Source: Allobosea sp. UNC402CLCol
GTDB lineage: Bacteria > Pseudomonadota > Alphaproteobacteria > Rhizobiales > Beijerinckiaceae
DNA length: 64,000 nucleotides
Direction: 5' to 3'
NCBI RefSeq assembly: GCF_000745475.1
Contig: NZ_JQJJ01000010.1
Span: forward strand, 186,001-250,000
In this document: positions 7,719 to 15,851 of the stretch, one piece after another
Layout of the letters: the number at the start of each line of letters is the position of its first letter
Position numbering within the stretch: position 1 is the stretch's first letter
Program-made: the position numbers and the translations under genes
Notes under the pieces: generated by a model
Told to the model about the DNA's origin: nothing
Database searches by the model: none
The model's input: the letters and a program-made list of their open reading frames with translations, nothing else

Positions 7719-8915
7719 TCAGGCGATCCTGACGCGCGTGGCGCGCTCATAGGCGACGGCGAAGGTGATCAGCGACTTGTCCGAGCCCTTCGGCCCGATC
7801 AGCGACAGGCCGAGCGGCGCGCCTTCGCGCTGCGCCACAGGAATCGTCACTTGCGGGAAGCCCGACAGGCCGGACAGGCAGAGCAGCCTCAGCGCCCGGT
7901 TGCGGAAATCCTCCAGCTCGGGCTCCTCGGCGCTGACCAGCGGCGCGATGTCCGGCACGGTCGGCAGGATCAGTACCCCGTCCTGGCCGAGCAGGCGGGC
8001 GAGCCGCGCGCGGAAGGTCTTTCGCGTCGCCTCGCCCTTGGCGTATTCGGCATCCGTCACGGTTTTCGAGAAGGCGAAGCGCTCCTTCACGCCCGGCCCC
8101 AGCGGCGGGGCGAAGCGCTCGATCATGGCCCCGTCGGAGGCCCAGGCCTCGCGGCCCTGGATCCAGCGGAAGGCCCAGTAGAGCGCGTCGATGTCGCGCA
8201 CGAGCTTGACGCTTTCCGGCTGGCCGACGCTGGGCAGGGCGCGCTGCACGACATTGCGCAGGATCGTTTCGGCCTCCGGCACGGCCTGGGCGAACATGTC
8301 GTCGGCCAGCAGCAGGCGCGGCACCTCCGGCAGTTCGGTGCGGTCCTTGCCGAGCAGGACGTTGCCGACGCGGGCAAAAACCTCGCCGTCGCGAGTGAAC
8401 CAGCCGGGCGTGTCGAGGCTTTCCGCCAGCGGCCAGACCCGCTTCAGCGAGAGCCGGCCATGGGTGGGACGAATGCCGAAGAGCCCGCCATAGCTCGCCG
8501 GCGCCCGGACCGAGCCGCCGGTGTCGGATCCGACAGCGATGTCGGCGAGACGCCCCGCGACGGCTGCCATCGAGCCGCAGGAGGAGCCGCCGGTGATCCG
8601 GTCCGGCGCAGCCGGGTTGATCGGCGCGCCGAAATGCGCGTTCTTGCCATTGAGCGAGAAGGCGAGTTCGTCGGTATGCGTCTTGCCGACGAAGCGGGCG
8701 CCGGCCTGCAGCAGCTCCTTCACGATCGGCGCGGTCTTGGTCTTGATGCCGGATTGCGCCAGCACGATCGGCGATCCCGCGCCCGTCGGGTAGCCCTTGA
8801 CGTCGAAGAGGTCCTTCACCGCCAGCGTCAGCCCGGCGAGCGGACCGGTCGGGCTGTGTTTCACCGCCGCGTCGGGATAGGGCACGAAGCAGCGGAACGG
8901 GTCGTCATAGGTCAT
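7719..8915 (-). CDS. Amidase (amidase signature family)
   Basis: The 398-residue enzyme hydrolyses amides to acid and ammonia using the Ser-cisSer-Lys triad of the amidase signature family. The Lys lies in TLAVKDLFDVKG, the first serine in ITGGSSCGSMAAVAG, and the nucleophile in SDTGGSVRAPASYGG. It is shorter than GatA (about 480 residues) and resembles plant AMI1-type amidases in length and in the start FRCFVP. The ATG at 8915 has GGGGAT upstream and lies only five bases after the preceding stop. In this operon it is the expected second step after nitrile hydratase. The frame upstream of 8915 is a shadow of the transferase gene. Confidence 0.9.
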   Translation of the reverse strand: MTYDDPFRCFVPYPDAAVKHSPTGPLAGLTLAVKDLFDVKGYPTGAGSPIVLAQSGIKTKTAPIVKELLQAGARFVGKTHTDELAFSLNGKNAHFGAPINPAAPDRITGGSSCGSMAAVAGRLADIAVGSDTGGSVRAPASYGGLFGIRPTHGRLSLKRVWPLAESLDTPGWFTRDGEVFARVGNVLLGKDRTELPEVPRLLLADDMFAQAVPEAETILRNVVQRALPSVGQPESVKLVRDIDALYWAFRWIQGREAWASDGAMIERFAPPLGPGVKERFAFSKTVTDAEYAKGEATRKTFRARLARLLGQDGVLILPTVPDIAPLVSAEEPELEDFRNRALRLLCLSGLSGFPQVTIPVAQREGAPLGLSLIGPKGSDKSLITFAVAYERATRVRIA

Positions 8916-8920
8916 GTGAA

Positions 8921-10510
8921 TCAGATCCCCCTCGCATCGCCATCGGAACGCGGATCGTGCGCGGCCTCGACGCGGCCATTCGCATGCTTCACCAGCATGC
9001 CGGCATGGCCGAAGCCCTCGGAATAGGCCAGTCCGCTCTCCTCGACCGGATGGCCGGCGGCGTCGAGCCGCTCCAGCAGGGCGGAATCGAAGCGGCTTTC
9101 GACCTTCAGCCCGGTGGAGGCGGAGCCCCAGGTGCGGCCGAAGAGCCAACGCGGCGCATCGATCGCGGTCGCGAGATTCTGGCCGAGGCGGTAGCGCGTC
9201 AGGATCTGCGCTTGGAATTGCGGCTGGCCGTCGCCGCCCATCGCGCCATAGGCGAGGATGCGCCCGTCGTCGAAGCGGGCGAAGGCCGGGTTCAGCGTGT
9301 GGAAGGGCTTTCGGCCGGGCATGAGCGGATTCGCGGCGGCCTTGTCGAGCGAGAAGGAGATGCCACGGTTCTGCCAGTGGATGCCGGTCGCGGGCAGCAC
9401 GCAGCCGGAGCCGTATTCCCAATAGATCGACTGGATGTAGGAGACGGCGAGGCCCTTGCCGTCGATGGCGCCCATCCAGATCGTGTCGCCATGGCCAGGC
9501 TTCACCGGCCAGGGCGCGGCGCGCCTGGCATCGATCTCGGCGGCCTCGCGGGCCAGCATCGCCTCACCCAGAAAACGGGCGGGATCGCCGGTCGCATAAG
9601 CGGGGTCGGTGACATGGCGGTCGCGGATGGCGAGCGCGCGCTTCGTCGCCTCGATCAGCCCGTGATGATGCGCGAAAGAGTCGAGCTCGACCCGGCCGAG
9701 CCGCTCGAACAGGCCGAGAATGACGAGTGCGGCCAGGCCTTGCGTCGGCGGCGGCATGTTCCAGACCGTGAGGCCGGGCAAGGCGAGCGCGAGCGGGGCG
9801 ACGGTGCGGGCGTGGTAGCGTTCGAGATCGGCGCGCGTCACCGGCGCGCCGATGCGTTCGAGATCGGCGGCGATCTCGCGGCCGACATCGCCGCGGTAGA
9901 AATCGTCGAGCCCGGCTCCGGCGAGCTGCTGCAGCGTCTCGGCCAGCGCCTCCATCTTGCGATGGCTGCCGGGCTTGGGTGGCGCGTCGTCGGGCCAGAA
10001 GGTCTTGAGGAAGCCTGGCGCGGCCTTCAGCGCTTCCAGCTCGTTGGGCCGGTTGCCGCATTCGGAAGGGGACACCGCATAGCCCTCGCGGGCGTGGCGG
10101 AGCGCATCGGCGAGCAATTCGCGCAGCGGCAGGCGGCCGCCGCGGGATCTGGAGAGGTCGAGCGCGAGACGCCAGCCCTCGACGGCTCCGGCGACGGTCA
10201 GCGCCGCTTCCGGGCCGCGCGCCGGGATGCTGTCGTAATCCTTGGCGCGATAGCGCTCGATCGTCGCGAGCGTCCCGGCCGGGCCGCAGGCCTCGATGCC
10301 ATGCATCTTGCCGCCGGGCTCGTGGATCAGCCAGAAGCCGTCACCGCCGATGCCGTTCATATGCGGATAGACCACGGCGATGGTGGCCGCCATCGCGACC
10401 ATGGCCTCGATCGCATTGCCGCCTTCCGCGAGGACGGCGCGGCCGGCTTCCGAGGCAAGATGATGGGGCGCGGCGACTGCGGCCGAACCGAAGACAGGCG
10501 TATCGACCAT
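8921..10510 (-). CDS. Gamma-glutamyltransferase family protein, first gene of the nitrile operon
   Basis: The 529-residue protein is an Ntn-hydrolase of the gamma-glutamyltransferase family, which is made as a precursor and cuts itself before a threonine. The conserved start ASEAGRAVLAEGGNAIEAMVA is present, split here as EAGRAVLAEGGNAIEAM. The likely nucleophile is the Thr in GHGDTIWMGAIDG; most relatives have TTH or TSH here, so TIW is a variation near the active site. No signal peptide is seen, so it should act in the cytoplasm. The amidase gene follows after five bases. Members also include acylases, so the substrate is open; a gamma-glutamyl compound is most likely. Confidence 0.85.
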   Translation of the reverse strand: MVDTPVFGSAAVAAPHHLASEAGRAVLAEGGNAIEAMVAMAATIAVVYPHMNGIGGDGFWLIHEPGGKMHGIEACGPAGTLATIERYRAKDYDSIPARGPEAALTVAGAVEGWRLALDLSRSRGGRLPLRELLADALRHAREGYAVSPSECGNRPNELEALKAAPGFLKTFWPDDAPPKPGSHRKMEALAETLQQLAGAGLDDFYRGDVGREIAADLERIGAPVTRADLERYHARTVAPLALALPGLTVWNMPPPTQGLAALVILGLFERLGRVELDSFAHHHGLIEATKRALAIRDRHVTDPAYATGDPARFLGEAMLAREAAEIDARRAAPWPVKPGHGDTIWMGAIDGKGLAVSYIQSIYWEYGSGCVLPATGIHWQNRGISFSLDKAAANPLMPGRKPFHTLNPAFARFDDGRILAYGAMGGDGQPQFQAQILTRYRLGQNLATAIDAPRWLFGRTWGSASTGLKVESRFDSALLERLDAAGHPVEESGLAYSEGFGHAGMLVKHANGRVEAAHDPRSDGDARGI

Positions 10511-10682
10511 CAGGACTTTTCAATCTCCCCATGCGTCCCCATCTGGCGCAAGGGCGCCTTCGGGGCGCGATTTTGTTGCATGGCGCGGCTGTGTCCGCTA
10601 GGTGCGTTGGGCGCATGGCGGCGTGAAGGCGCCAGTGCTCGACAATGTGTCCGCGAAGGCGGGCATTCGAAGGAAGGACAGC

Positions 10683-10922
10683 ATGGCCGGACGGCACACC
10701 AACTGGCGCAGCCTGACCATCGTGGTTTCGCTGGGAATCCTGATCGCGGTCGAGCTCTTCGGCGTCGCGCTCGCGGCCGGCTGGGCCATCGCCGGCATGT
10801 TCGATCTCGGCACGATGTTCGAGTACATCATGATGGCCGTGTTCTCGGTCTTCGCGGCCTATGGCTTCGTCAATCTGATGCGGCGCGTGCTGAAGGTCGA
10901 GCATCTCACCACGGTCGATTGA
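10683..10922 (+). CDS. Small two-helix membrane protein of unknown function
   Basis: I do not recognise this 79-residue protein. It has a short basic N-terminus (MAGRHTNWRS), one hydrophobic helix around LTIVVSLGILIAVELFGVAL, and a second around MFEYIMMAVFSVFAAYGFV, ending in a polar tail. The ATG at 10683 has AAGGA upstream. It is divergent from the nitrile operon and is followed by a palindromic repeat. Its hydrophobic pattern and GC-rich codon ends support a real gene. Confidence 0.65.
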   Translation: MAGRHTNWRSLTIVVSLGILIAVELFGVALAAGWAIAGMFDLGTMFEYIMMAVFSVFAAYGFVNLMRRVLKVEHLTTVD

Positions 10923-10929
10923 GGTAGGG

Positions 10930-11033
10930 CGTCATGCTCGGGCTTGACCCGAGCATCTCGTGACAAGCGGGCGCCGGAGGCACCTTCGGCCTGAGATTCT
11001 CGGGTCTGCGCTTCGCTCCGCCCGAGAATGACG
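10930..11033. repeat. Composite palindromic intergenic repeat, copy 2 (reverse orientation)
   Basis: This copy is nearly identical to the reverse complement of 381..483. It contains cgtcatgctcggg with its partner cccgagcat, then attctcggg paired with cccgagaatgacg at the right end. It lies between two converging genes, a position where it could terminate transcription from both sides. Confidence 0.8.
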
Positions 11034-11049
11034 GCGAACCTCGCGGATT

Positions 11050-11415
11050 TTACCCACAAACCTTCAGCGTGACCGGGTCGGCCTCGGCCGGCAGGTAATC
11101 GCTCATCGGCTTGCAGGCGCCGTCCATGCAGAGGCGCCAGTCGGCGGTGGCGCCGGAGCGGCGCAGCACCACCTCCGGCAAAGCCGGCAGGGCGGGGTGC
11201 CAGCGCCAGAAGCCGTCGATCAGCCTGGCGCCGTCGGGCGGGTCCATGCCGGCGCCCGAGCCCTCGATGCGGGCCTCGACGAGGACAAGCCCCGCCGGGG
11301 TCTCGCGCCAGACTTCTTCCCACAGCGTCTTCTGCACCGAATGCCGCCAGCCCAGCGTGATCTCGCCATGGCCAAGCGAGACGAGGAGCGCGCCGGCCGC
11401 AAGGCACAGGCTCAT
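11050..11415 (-). CDS. DUF1850 domain-containing protein
   Basis: The 121-residue protein matches the DUF1850 family by its size, its hydrophobic N-terminus, and the pattern ITLGWRHSVQKTLWEE followed by EARIEGSGAGMD and a C-terminal Cys pair (RLCMDGACKPM). DUF1850 genes are regularly found next to fused TRAP permeases of the TAXI type, which is the case here: the start overlaps the permease stop by four bases. The N-terminus looks like a membrane anchor or signal peptide, so it probably acts at or outside the inner membrane. Its molecular role is unknown. Confidence 0.8.
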   Translation of the reverse strand: MSLCLAAGALLVSLGHGEITLGWRHSVQKTLWEEVWRETPAGLVLVEARIEGSGAGMDPPDGARLIDGFWRWHPALPALPEVVLRRSGATADWRLCMDGACKPMSDYLPAEADPVTLKVCG

Positions 11416-13547
11416 GCCGCCGCCGGTTCCGCATGGCGCGCGGCAAACCAGTGCCGCGCGATGATCGCCGCCGTCAGCACATAGCCGAGCGGGTCGCTAT
11501 AGGCGAACTCGCCGAAGAGCAGCACCGCCGCGACGAAGCAGAGCACCCGCTCCACGACGGTCAGCCGGCCGAAGAGCCAGCCGATCGCCACCATCCCGAA
11601 GAGGCCGATCGCGACCGAGGCCTTGAAGGTGGCGTAGATCACCGCCGGCCAGAAGCCGATGACGTTGGCCATCGGATCTCCGGCCTGGAGCATCAGCGCC
11701 GGCGAATAGACCGCGATGAAGGGGATGACGTAGCCGGCAAGCGCGACGCGCATCGCCTCCCAGCCGATCTTGTCGGGGTTCTCCTTGGCGATCGGCGCAG
11801 CGGCCAGCGCCGCGAGCGCCACCGGCGGCGAGAGGTCGGCCATGATGCCGTAGTAGAAGGCGAACATGTGGCTGACGATCAGCGGCACGCCGAGCTTCTC
11901 CAGCGCCGGCGCTGCCAGGGCCGCGACGATGATGTAGGTCGGGATCGTCGGGATGCCGGTGCCGAGCAGGATCGAGAGGATCATCGTCAGGACCAGCGCC
12001 AGGAACAGGCTGGACTGGCCGAGCCCGATGATCCAGGCGCCGAAGGTGGTGCCGATGCCGGTCTGCGTCATCAGGCCGATGATCGTGCCGACGATGGCGC
12101 AGGCGATGCCGACCGGCAGCGCCGTCTTGGCGCTGTCGGCGAGCGCGTCGCGGCTGATCGCCAGCGTGGTGCGGCCGCCCAGGGTGAAGGCGTTGGCGAG
12201 CACGAGAAGCGCGATCAGGCCAGCGACGTAGCGGACATCGAGCCCCTCCTGGAAGAGCGCGGCGGCGATGAGCCCGAGCCCGATCCAGAAGATGACGCGC
12301 AGGCTCTGCCTGCTCAGGCCAGCGGCAAAGCCCGCGCCGAGCAGCAGCCCGACGGTCAGCGCAAGGCCCATCGTACCGGCAAAGAGCGGGGTGAAGCCGT
12401 GGAACAGCATGAAGACGAGCACGGCGAGCGGCAAGGCGAGATACCAGCGCTCCCGCAGCGCCTTGAGCGGGCTCGGCAGCAAGGCGCGCTCGACGCCCTT
12501 CAGCCCGTACTTCCCGGCCTCCAGATGCACCATCCAGAAGGCCGAGGCGAAGTAGAGGATCGCAGGGATGGCGGCCGCCTTGACGATCTCGGCATAGGGC
12601 ACGCCCAGGGTCTCGGCCATGATGAAGGCGACCGCGCCCATCACCGGCGGCATGATCTGCCCGCCCATCGAGGCGGTGGCCTCGACGCCGGCGGCGAAGG
12701 CGCGCCGGTAGCCGAATTTGATCATCAGCGGAATGGTGAACTGGCCGACGGTGACGACATTGGCGACGCCGGAGCCGGAGATCATCCCCATCAGGCCGGA
12801 CGAGAACACCGCGACCTTGGCCGGGCCGCCGCGCGTGCCGCCGAAGATGCCGAGCGAGACGTCGTTGAAGAGATGGATCATCCCGGCCTTCTCGAGGAAG
12901 GAGCCGAAGACGATGAACAGGAAGATATAGGTCGCGGAGACGTAGATCGGCGTGCCGTAGAAGCCCTCGGTGCCGAAGGAGAGATGGCCGATGATCTGGT
13001 CGTAGCCATAGCCGCGATGGTTGAAGGGCGCGGGCAGATACTGGCCGAAGAACCAGTAGAGCAGGCAGACGCCGCACATGATCGGCAGGGCATTGCCCAT
13101 CAATCGGCGCGCGGCCTCGAAGATCAGCACGATCAACAGCGTGCCGACGACGAGGTCCAGCGTCGAGGGATCGCCGTCGCGCAGGATCAGGTCGGCGTAG
13201 AAGATCCATTGATAGAGGCCGACCGCGAAGCCGAGCAGGCCCAGCGCCCAGCCGAGCAGCCGCCCGGGTGTGTCCTTCGCCCGGAAATTGGCGATGAGCC
13301 CGAAGCTCAGCAGCAGCAGGAAGCCGACATGAACGCCGCGCGCCGCCTGGCTCGGCAGGAAATTCCAGGCGGAGATCGCGATCTGGAAGGCGGCGAAGGC
13401 GAGCGCGAGGCCATAGGCCAGGAGACCCCAGCGGCCGGGACCGAAACCGGGCGGGAAGCCATGCTCGAAATTGTCGAGATCGGCATGCTCGACCTCGCCC
13501 GGTCTTGCGCCGGAGAGGGCTTCCAACTGGTCGGTCTCGTGGGTCAT
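11412..13547 (-). CDS. TRAP transporter fused permease (4TM/12TM type)
   Basis: The 711-residue protein joins the small and large membrane subunits of a TRAP transporter in one chain. An N-terminal part with about four helices is followed by the DctM-like part with stretches such as GTRGGPAKVAVFSSGLMGMI and GSGVANVVTVGQFTIPLMIK. A further C-terminal membrane part is typical of the fused family. It uses an ion gradient together with the TAXI binding protein encoded just upstream at 13698..14666. The substrate is not evident; TAXI systems with DUF1850 are often thought to carry dicarboxylates or amino acids. Confidence 0.92.
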   Translation of the reverse strand: MTHETDQLEALSGARPGEVEHADLDNFEHGFPPGFGPGRWGLLAYGLALAFAAFQIAISAWNFLPSQAARGVHVGFLLLLSFGLIANFRAKDTPGRLLGWALGLLGFAVGLYQWIFYADLILRDGDPSTLDLVVGTLLIVLIFEAARRLMGNALPIMCGVCLLYWFFGQYLPAPFNHRGYGYDQIIGHLSFGTEGFYGTPIYVSATYIFLFIVFGSFLEKAGMIHLFNDVSLGIFGGTRGGPAKVAVFSSGLMGMISGSGVANVVTVGQFTIPLMIKFGYRRAFAAGVEATASMGGQIMPPVMGAVAFIMAETLGVPYAEIVKAAAIPAILYFASAFWMVHLEAGKYGLKGVERALLPSPLKALRERWYLALPLAVLVFMLFHGFTPLFAGTMGLALTVGLLLGAGFAAGLSRQSLRVIFWIGLGLIAAALFQEGLDVRYVAGLIALLVLANAFTLGGRTTLAISRDALADSAKTALPVGIACAIVGTIIGLMTQTGIGTTFGAWIIGLGQSSLFLALVLTMILSILLGTGIPTIPTYIIVAALAAPALEKLGVPLIVSHMFAFYYGIMADLSPPVALAALAAAPIAKENPDKIGWEAMRVALAGYVIPFIAVYSPALMLQAGDPMANVIGFWPAVIYATFKASVAIGLFGMVAIGWLFGRLTVVERVLCFVAAVLLFGEFAYSDPLGYVLTAAIIARHWFAARHAEPAAA

Positions 13548-13586
13548 GGTCCTGCTCGGCTCCGCGTCAGGCCGTCAAAGAATGTG

Positions 13587-13670
13587 CCGTCATCCCGGGC
13601 GACCGGAGAGAGACCCGGGATCCATGCCGGAACGGTTCAGGCATGGATCCCGGATCGGCGGGATGACCGC
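13587..13670. repeat. Palindromic intergenic repeat, second family
   Basis: The element runs from ccgtcatcccggg to ggatgaccgc. Inside it gggatccatgcc is mirrored by ggcatggatccc, giving a strong hairpin. A related sequence lies at 41465..41542. It sits between the TAXI gene and the fused permease gene of one operon, where it could lower or separate expression of the two. Confidence 0.7.
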
Positions 13671-13697
13671 GAAGGCGTCGGAAAGGCGAAAGACCGC

Positions 13698-14666
13698 TTA
13701 CGAACCGACCTTCAGCCCCTTTTCCTTGAGGTAGCGCGCCGCGCCCGGATGCAGCGGGATCGGCATGCCGTCGAGCGCGCGCTCGAGCTTGATGTCCTTG
13801 CCGGCGGCGTGCGAGGCGGCGAGATCGCCCAGGTTCTCGAAGATGTTCTTGGTCATTTGGTAGACCAGCTCGTCCTTCACGCCCTCATGGGTGACGAGGT
13901 AGTTCACCACGGCCGCAGTGTTCACTGCCGCGGTCTGGCCGGTATAGGTATTGGCCGGGATCGGGGTGCTGATGAAGGGCGGGCCCGCCTTGTCGATGAC
14001 CGCCTTCGGAACCTCGACGACGTTGATCTCGATCGAGGTGGCGAGGTCGCGCAGCGAGGCGACGCCGAGGCCGGCCGATTGCAAGGTGGCATCGAGCTGG
14101 CGGTTCTTCATCAGTTCCACCGACTCGGCGAAGGGCAGGTATTCGACCTTGCCGAGATCCTTGTAGCCGAGGCCGGCCGCGGCGAGGATGGCGCGCGCAT
14201 TGAGCTCCGTGCCGGATTTCGGCGCGCCGACCGAGAGGCGCTTGCCCTTGAGATCGGCCAGCGTCTTGATGCCGCTCTCCTTCGAGGCGACGATCTGGAC
14301 ATAGTTCGGATAGATCGCGGTGATGCCGCGCAGCTTCTTCAGCGGCGTCTTGAAGCCGGCCTCCTCGTCGCCCTTCCAGGCGGCGTCGAGCGAGTCGCCG
14401 AGCGTGAAGGCGATTTCGCCGCGGCCCTGCTGCAGCAGCACGAGGTTCTCGACCGAGGCCTTGGTCGCCTGCACGGTCGGGCGGACGTTCGGAATCTTCT
14501 CGCCATAGATCTTCGAGAGCGCGACGCCCATCGGATAATAGACGCCGGAGGTGCCGCCGGTGAGGATGTTGATGAATTCCTGGGCACGGGCACCCGCCGG
14601 CGCGGCGGCCAGCAGAACGGCAGCGGCAAGGCCGGCGAGGCGCCGGCCGCGGAACAGCGTTTTCAT
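13698..14666 (-). CDS. TAXI family TRAP transporter solute-binding protein
   Basis: The 322-residue periplasmic protein starts with a clear signal peptide (KTLFRGRRLAGLAAAVLLAA, cleaved near ARAQ). The mature part opens with INILTGGTSGVYYPMGVALS, the hallmark of TAXI binding proteins. The ATG at 14666 is preceded by AGGGAG; the longer frame upstream of it has no signal-peptide logic. It delivers substrate to the fused permease encoded next. Between the two genes lies a palindromic repeat of about 85 bases. Confidence 0.92.
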   Translation of the reverse strand: MKTLFRGRRLAGLAAAVLLAAAPAGARAQEFINILTGGTSGVYYPMGVALSKIYGEKIPNVRPTVQATKASVENLVLLQQGRGEIAFTLGDSLDAAWKGDEEAGFKTPLKKLRGITAIYPNYVQIVASKESGIKTLADLKGKRLSVGAPKSGTELNARAILAAAGLGYKDLGKVEYLPFAESVELMKNRQLDATLQSAGLGVASLRDLATSIEINVVEVPKAVIDKAGPPFISTPIPANTYTGQTAAVNTAAVVNYLVTHEGVKDELVYQMTKNIFENLGDLAASHAAGKDIKLERALDGMPIPLHPGAARYLKEKGLKVGS

Positions 14667-14887
14667 GGAAGCTCCCTGAATCTGCCCGGCTCGAACGGTG
14701 GGCTTGCCTTGAGTTGTAAGCAGGATGCCGGCCGAGGAAAAGCGCAAGACATGGCTTTCGCTTGCGCCTTTAGCCCAATTACCGAGGGTGATTCTTGCCG
14801 AAGCTCGCATCCGACCAGGGCTCGACCCGCGTATCTCATCCCGGCAGGCTGGAGCTTCGCGAGGCGTGCACAAGCCGCGAAGATCGC

Positions 14888-14921
14888 TTGTGCCGTCGTC
14901 GATGTAATATTATATCGTCTC
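14888..14921 (+). promoter_or_regulatory. Predicted zinc-repressed promoter with Zur-like operator
   Basis: ttgtgc at 14888..14893 and tatatc at 14911..14916 are separated by 17 bases and fit a housekeeping promoter. The Zur-like sequence gtaatattatatcgtctc (14904..14921) covers the -10 element and shares ttatatcgt and a following tca with the site before the ZnuA gene. The predicted transcription start falls at about 14923-14924, on the ATG itself, so the mRNA may be leaderless. A repressor bound here would block RNA polymerase. Confidence 0.6.
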
Positions 14922-14923
14922 AC

Positions 14924-15085
14924 ATGGCTCACGCGCACGACCATGGCCACAGTCACGCCGCCTCGCAGGCCGTCTCGGATGATCCGGGCTGGTCGCTGCT
15001 GCGCCTGTCGGCCTGGAATCGCGTCGGGCTGGCCGCTGTCGTCGTCGTCCTGCTCTGGGCCGCGACGCTGGCCGTGATCGCCTGA
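14924..15085 (+). CDS. His-rich single-helix microprotein at the head of the zinc operon
   Basis: The 53-residue product starts MAHAHDHGHSHAAS, with five histidines in eleven residues. A short linker is followed by one membrane helix (VGLAAVVVVLLWAATLAVIA). The ATG lies three bases after a Zur-like operator and has no ribosome binding site, consistent with leaderless translation. The stop lies 12 bases before znuC. A role in holding or sensing zinc at the membrane beside the ZnuBC importer is inferred from its composition and place. I know of no characterised homologue. Confidence 0.72.
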   Translation: MAHAHDHGHSHAASQAVSDDPGWSLLRLSAWNRVGLAAVVVVLLWAATLAVIA

Positions 15086-15097
15086 AGGAAGTTCGCG

Positions 15098-15832
15098 TTG
15101 TCCGCCATCCGCCTCACCGACCTGACCTTGGGCTATGACCGTCACCCGGCGATCCACCATCTCTCCGGCGAGGTCGCCACGGGGAGCCTGACCGCAATCG
15201 TCGGGCCCAACGGTGCCGGCAAGTCGACCTTGCTCAAGGGCATCACCGGCACCTTGCTTCCGCTCGCCGGCGGTATCTCGCTCGCCAAGGGCAAGCGGCT
15301 CGCCTATCTGCCGCAATCGGCCGAGCTCGACCGCTCCTTCCCGATCCATGTCTATGATCTCGTCGCGATGGGCTTGTGGAGCCGCGCCGGCATCTTCGGG
15401 CGGATCGGGGCGGGCGTCGCCCACAAGGTCGAGCACGCCATCGCGGCGGTGGGGCTGACCGGCTTCGAGCGCCGTCCGATCGGCACGCTCTCCGGCGGGC
15501 AGATGCAGCGTGCGCTGTTCGCGCGGCTCCTGCTGCAGGACGCCGAAATCATCCTGCTCGACGAGCCCTTCACCGCCATCGACGCGCGCACCACCGCCGA
15601 TCTGCTGGCGCTGGTCCAGCGCTGGCATGGCGAGAGCCGCACCGTCGTCGCGGTGCTGCACGACATCGAGACGGTGCGCCGGGCCTTTCCGCAGACGCTG
15701 CTGCTGGCGCGCGAGGCCGTCGCCTGGGGCGCGACCGCCGATGTGCTGACACCGGAGAACCTGCTCAAGGCGCGCCGCATGGTCGAGGCCTTCGACAGCC
15801 ACGCCGCTCCCTGCCAGCGCGACGCGGCGTAA
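15098..15832 (+). CDS. znuC: Zinc ABC transporter ATP-binding protein ZnuC
   Basis: The 244-residue ATPase has Walker A (GPNGAGKST), signature (LSGGQMQRALFARLLL) and Walker B (IILLDEPF) motifs followed by HDIE switch histidine context (VLHDIETV). It belongs to the manganese/zinc/iron chelate ABC family. The start is TTG at 15098 with AAGGAAG upstream; no in-frame ATG gives a complete N-terminus. It is the energy-coupling unit for the permease encoded 20 bases downstream. The Zur-like sites, the permease and the ZnuA-type binding protein make zinc the likely substrate. Confidence 0.92.
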   Translation: MSAIRLTDLTLGYDRHPAIHHLSGEVATGSLTAIVGPNGAGKSTLLKGITGTLLPLAGGISLAKGKRLAYLPQSAELDRSFPIHVYDLVAMGLWSRAGIFGRIGAGVAHKVEHAIAAVGLTGFERRPIGTLSGGQMQRALFARLLLQDAEIILLDEPFTAIDARTTADLLALVQRWHGESRTVVAVLHDIETVRRAFPQTLLLAREAVAWGATADVLTPENLLKARRMVEAFDSHAAPCQRDAA

Positions 15833-15851
15833 CGCTTTTCCGGTCAGGCCG

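Noticed and set aside
10602-10682. Longer start for the small two-helix protein
   Set aside because: The extra 27 residues have no homology-like features, while the ATG at 10683 has an AAGGA at good spacing.
11433-15077. Plus-strand open frame of 1214 codons
   Set aside because: It is antisense to the TRAP genes, is rich in Arg, Asp, Gly and Glu without family features, and crosses several real genes.
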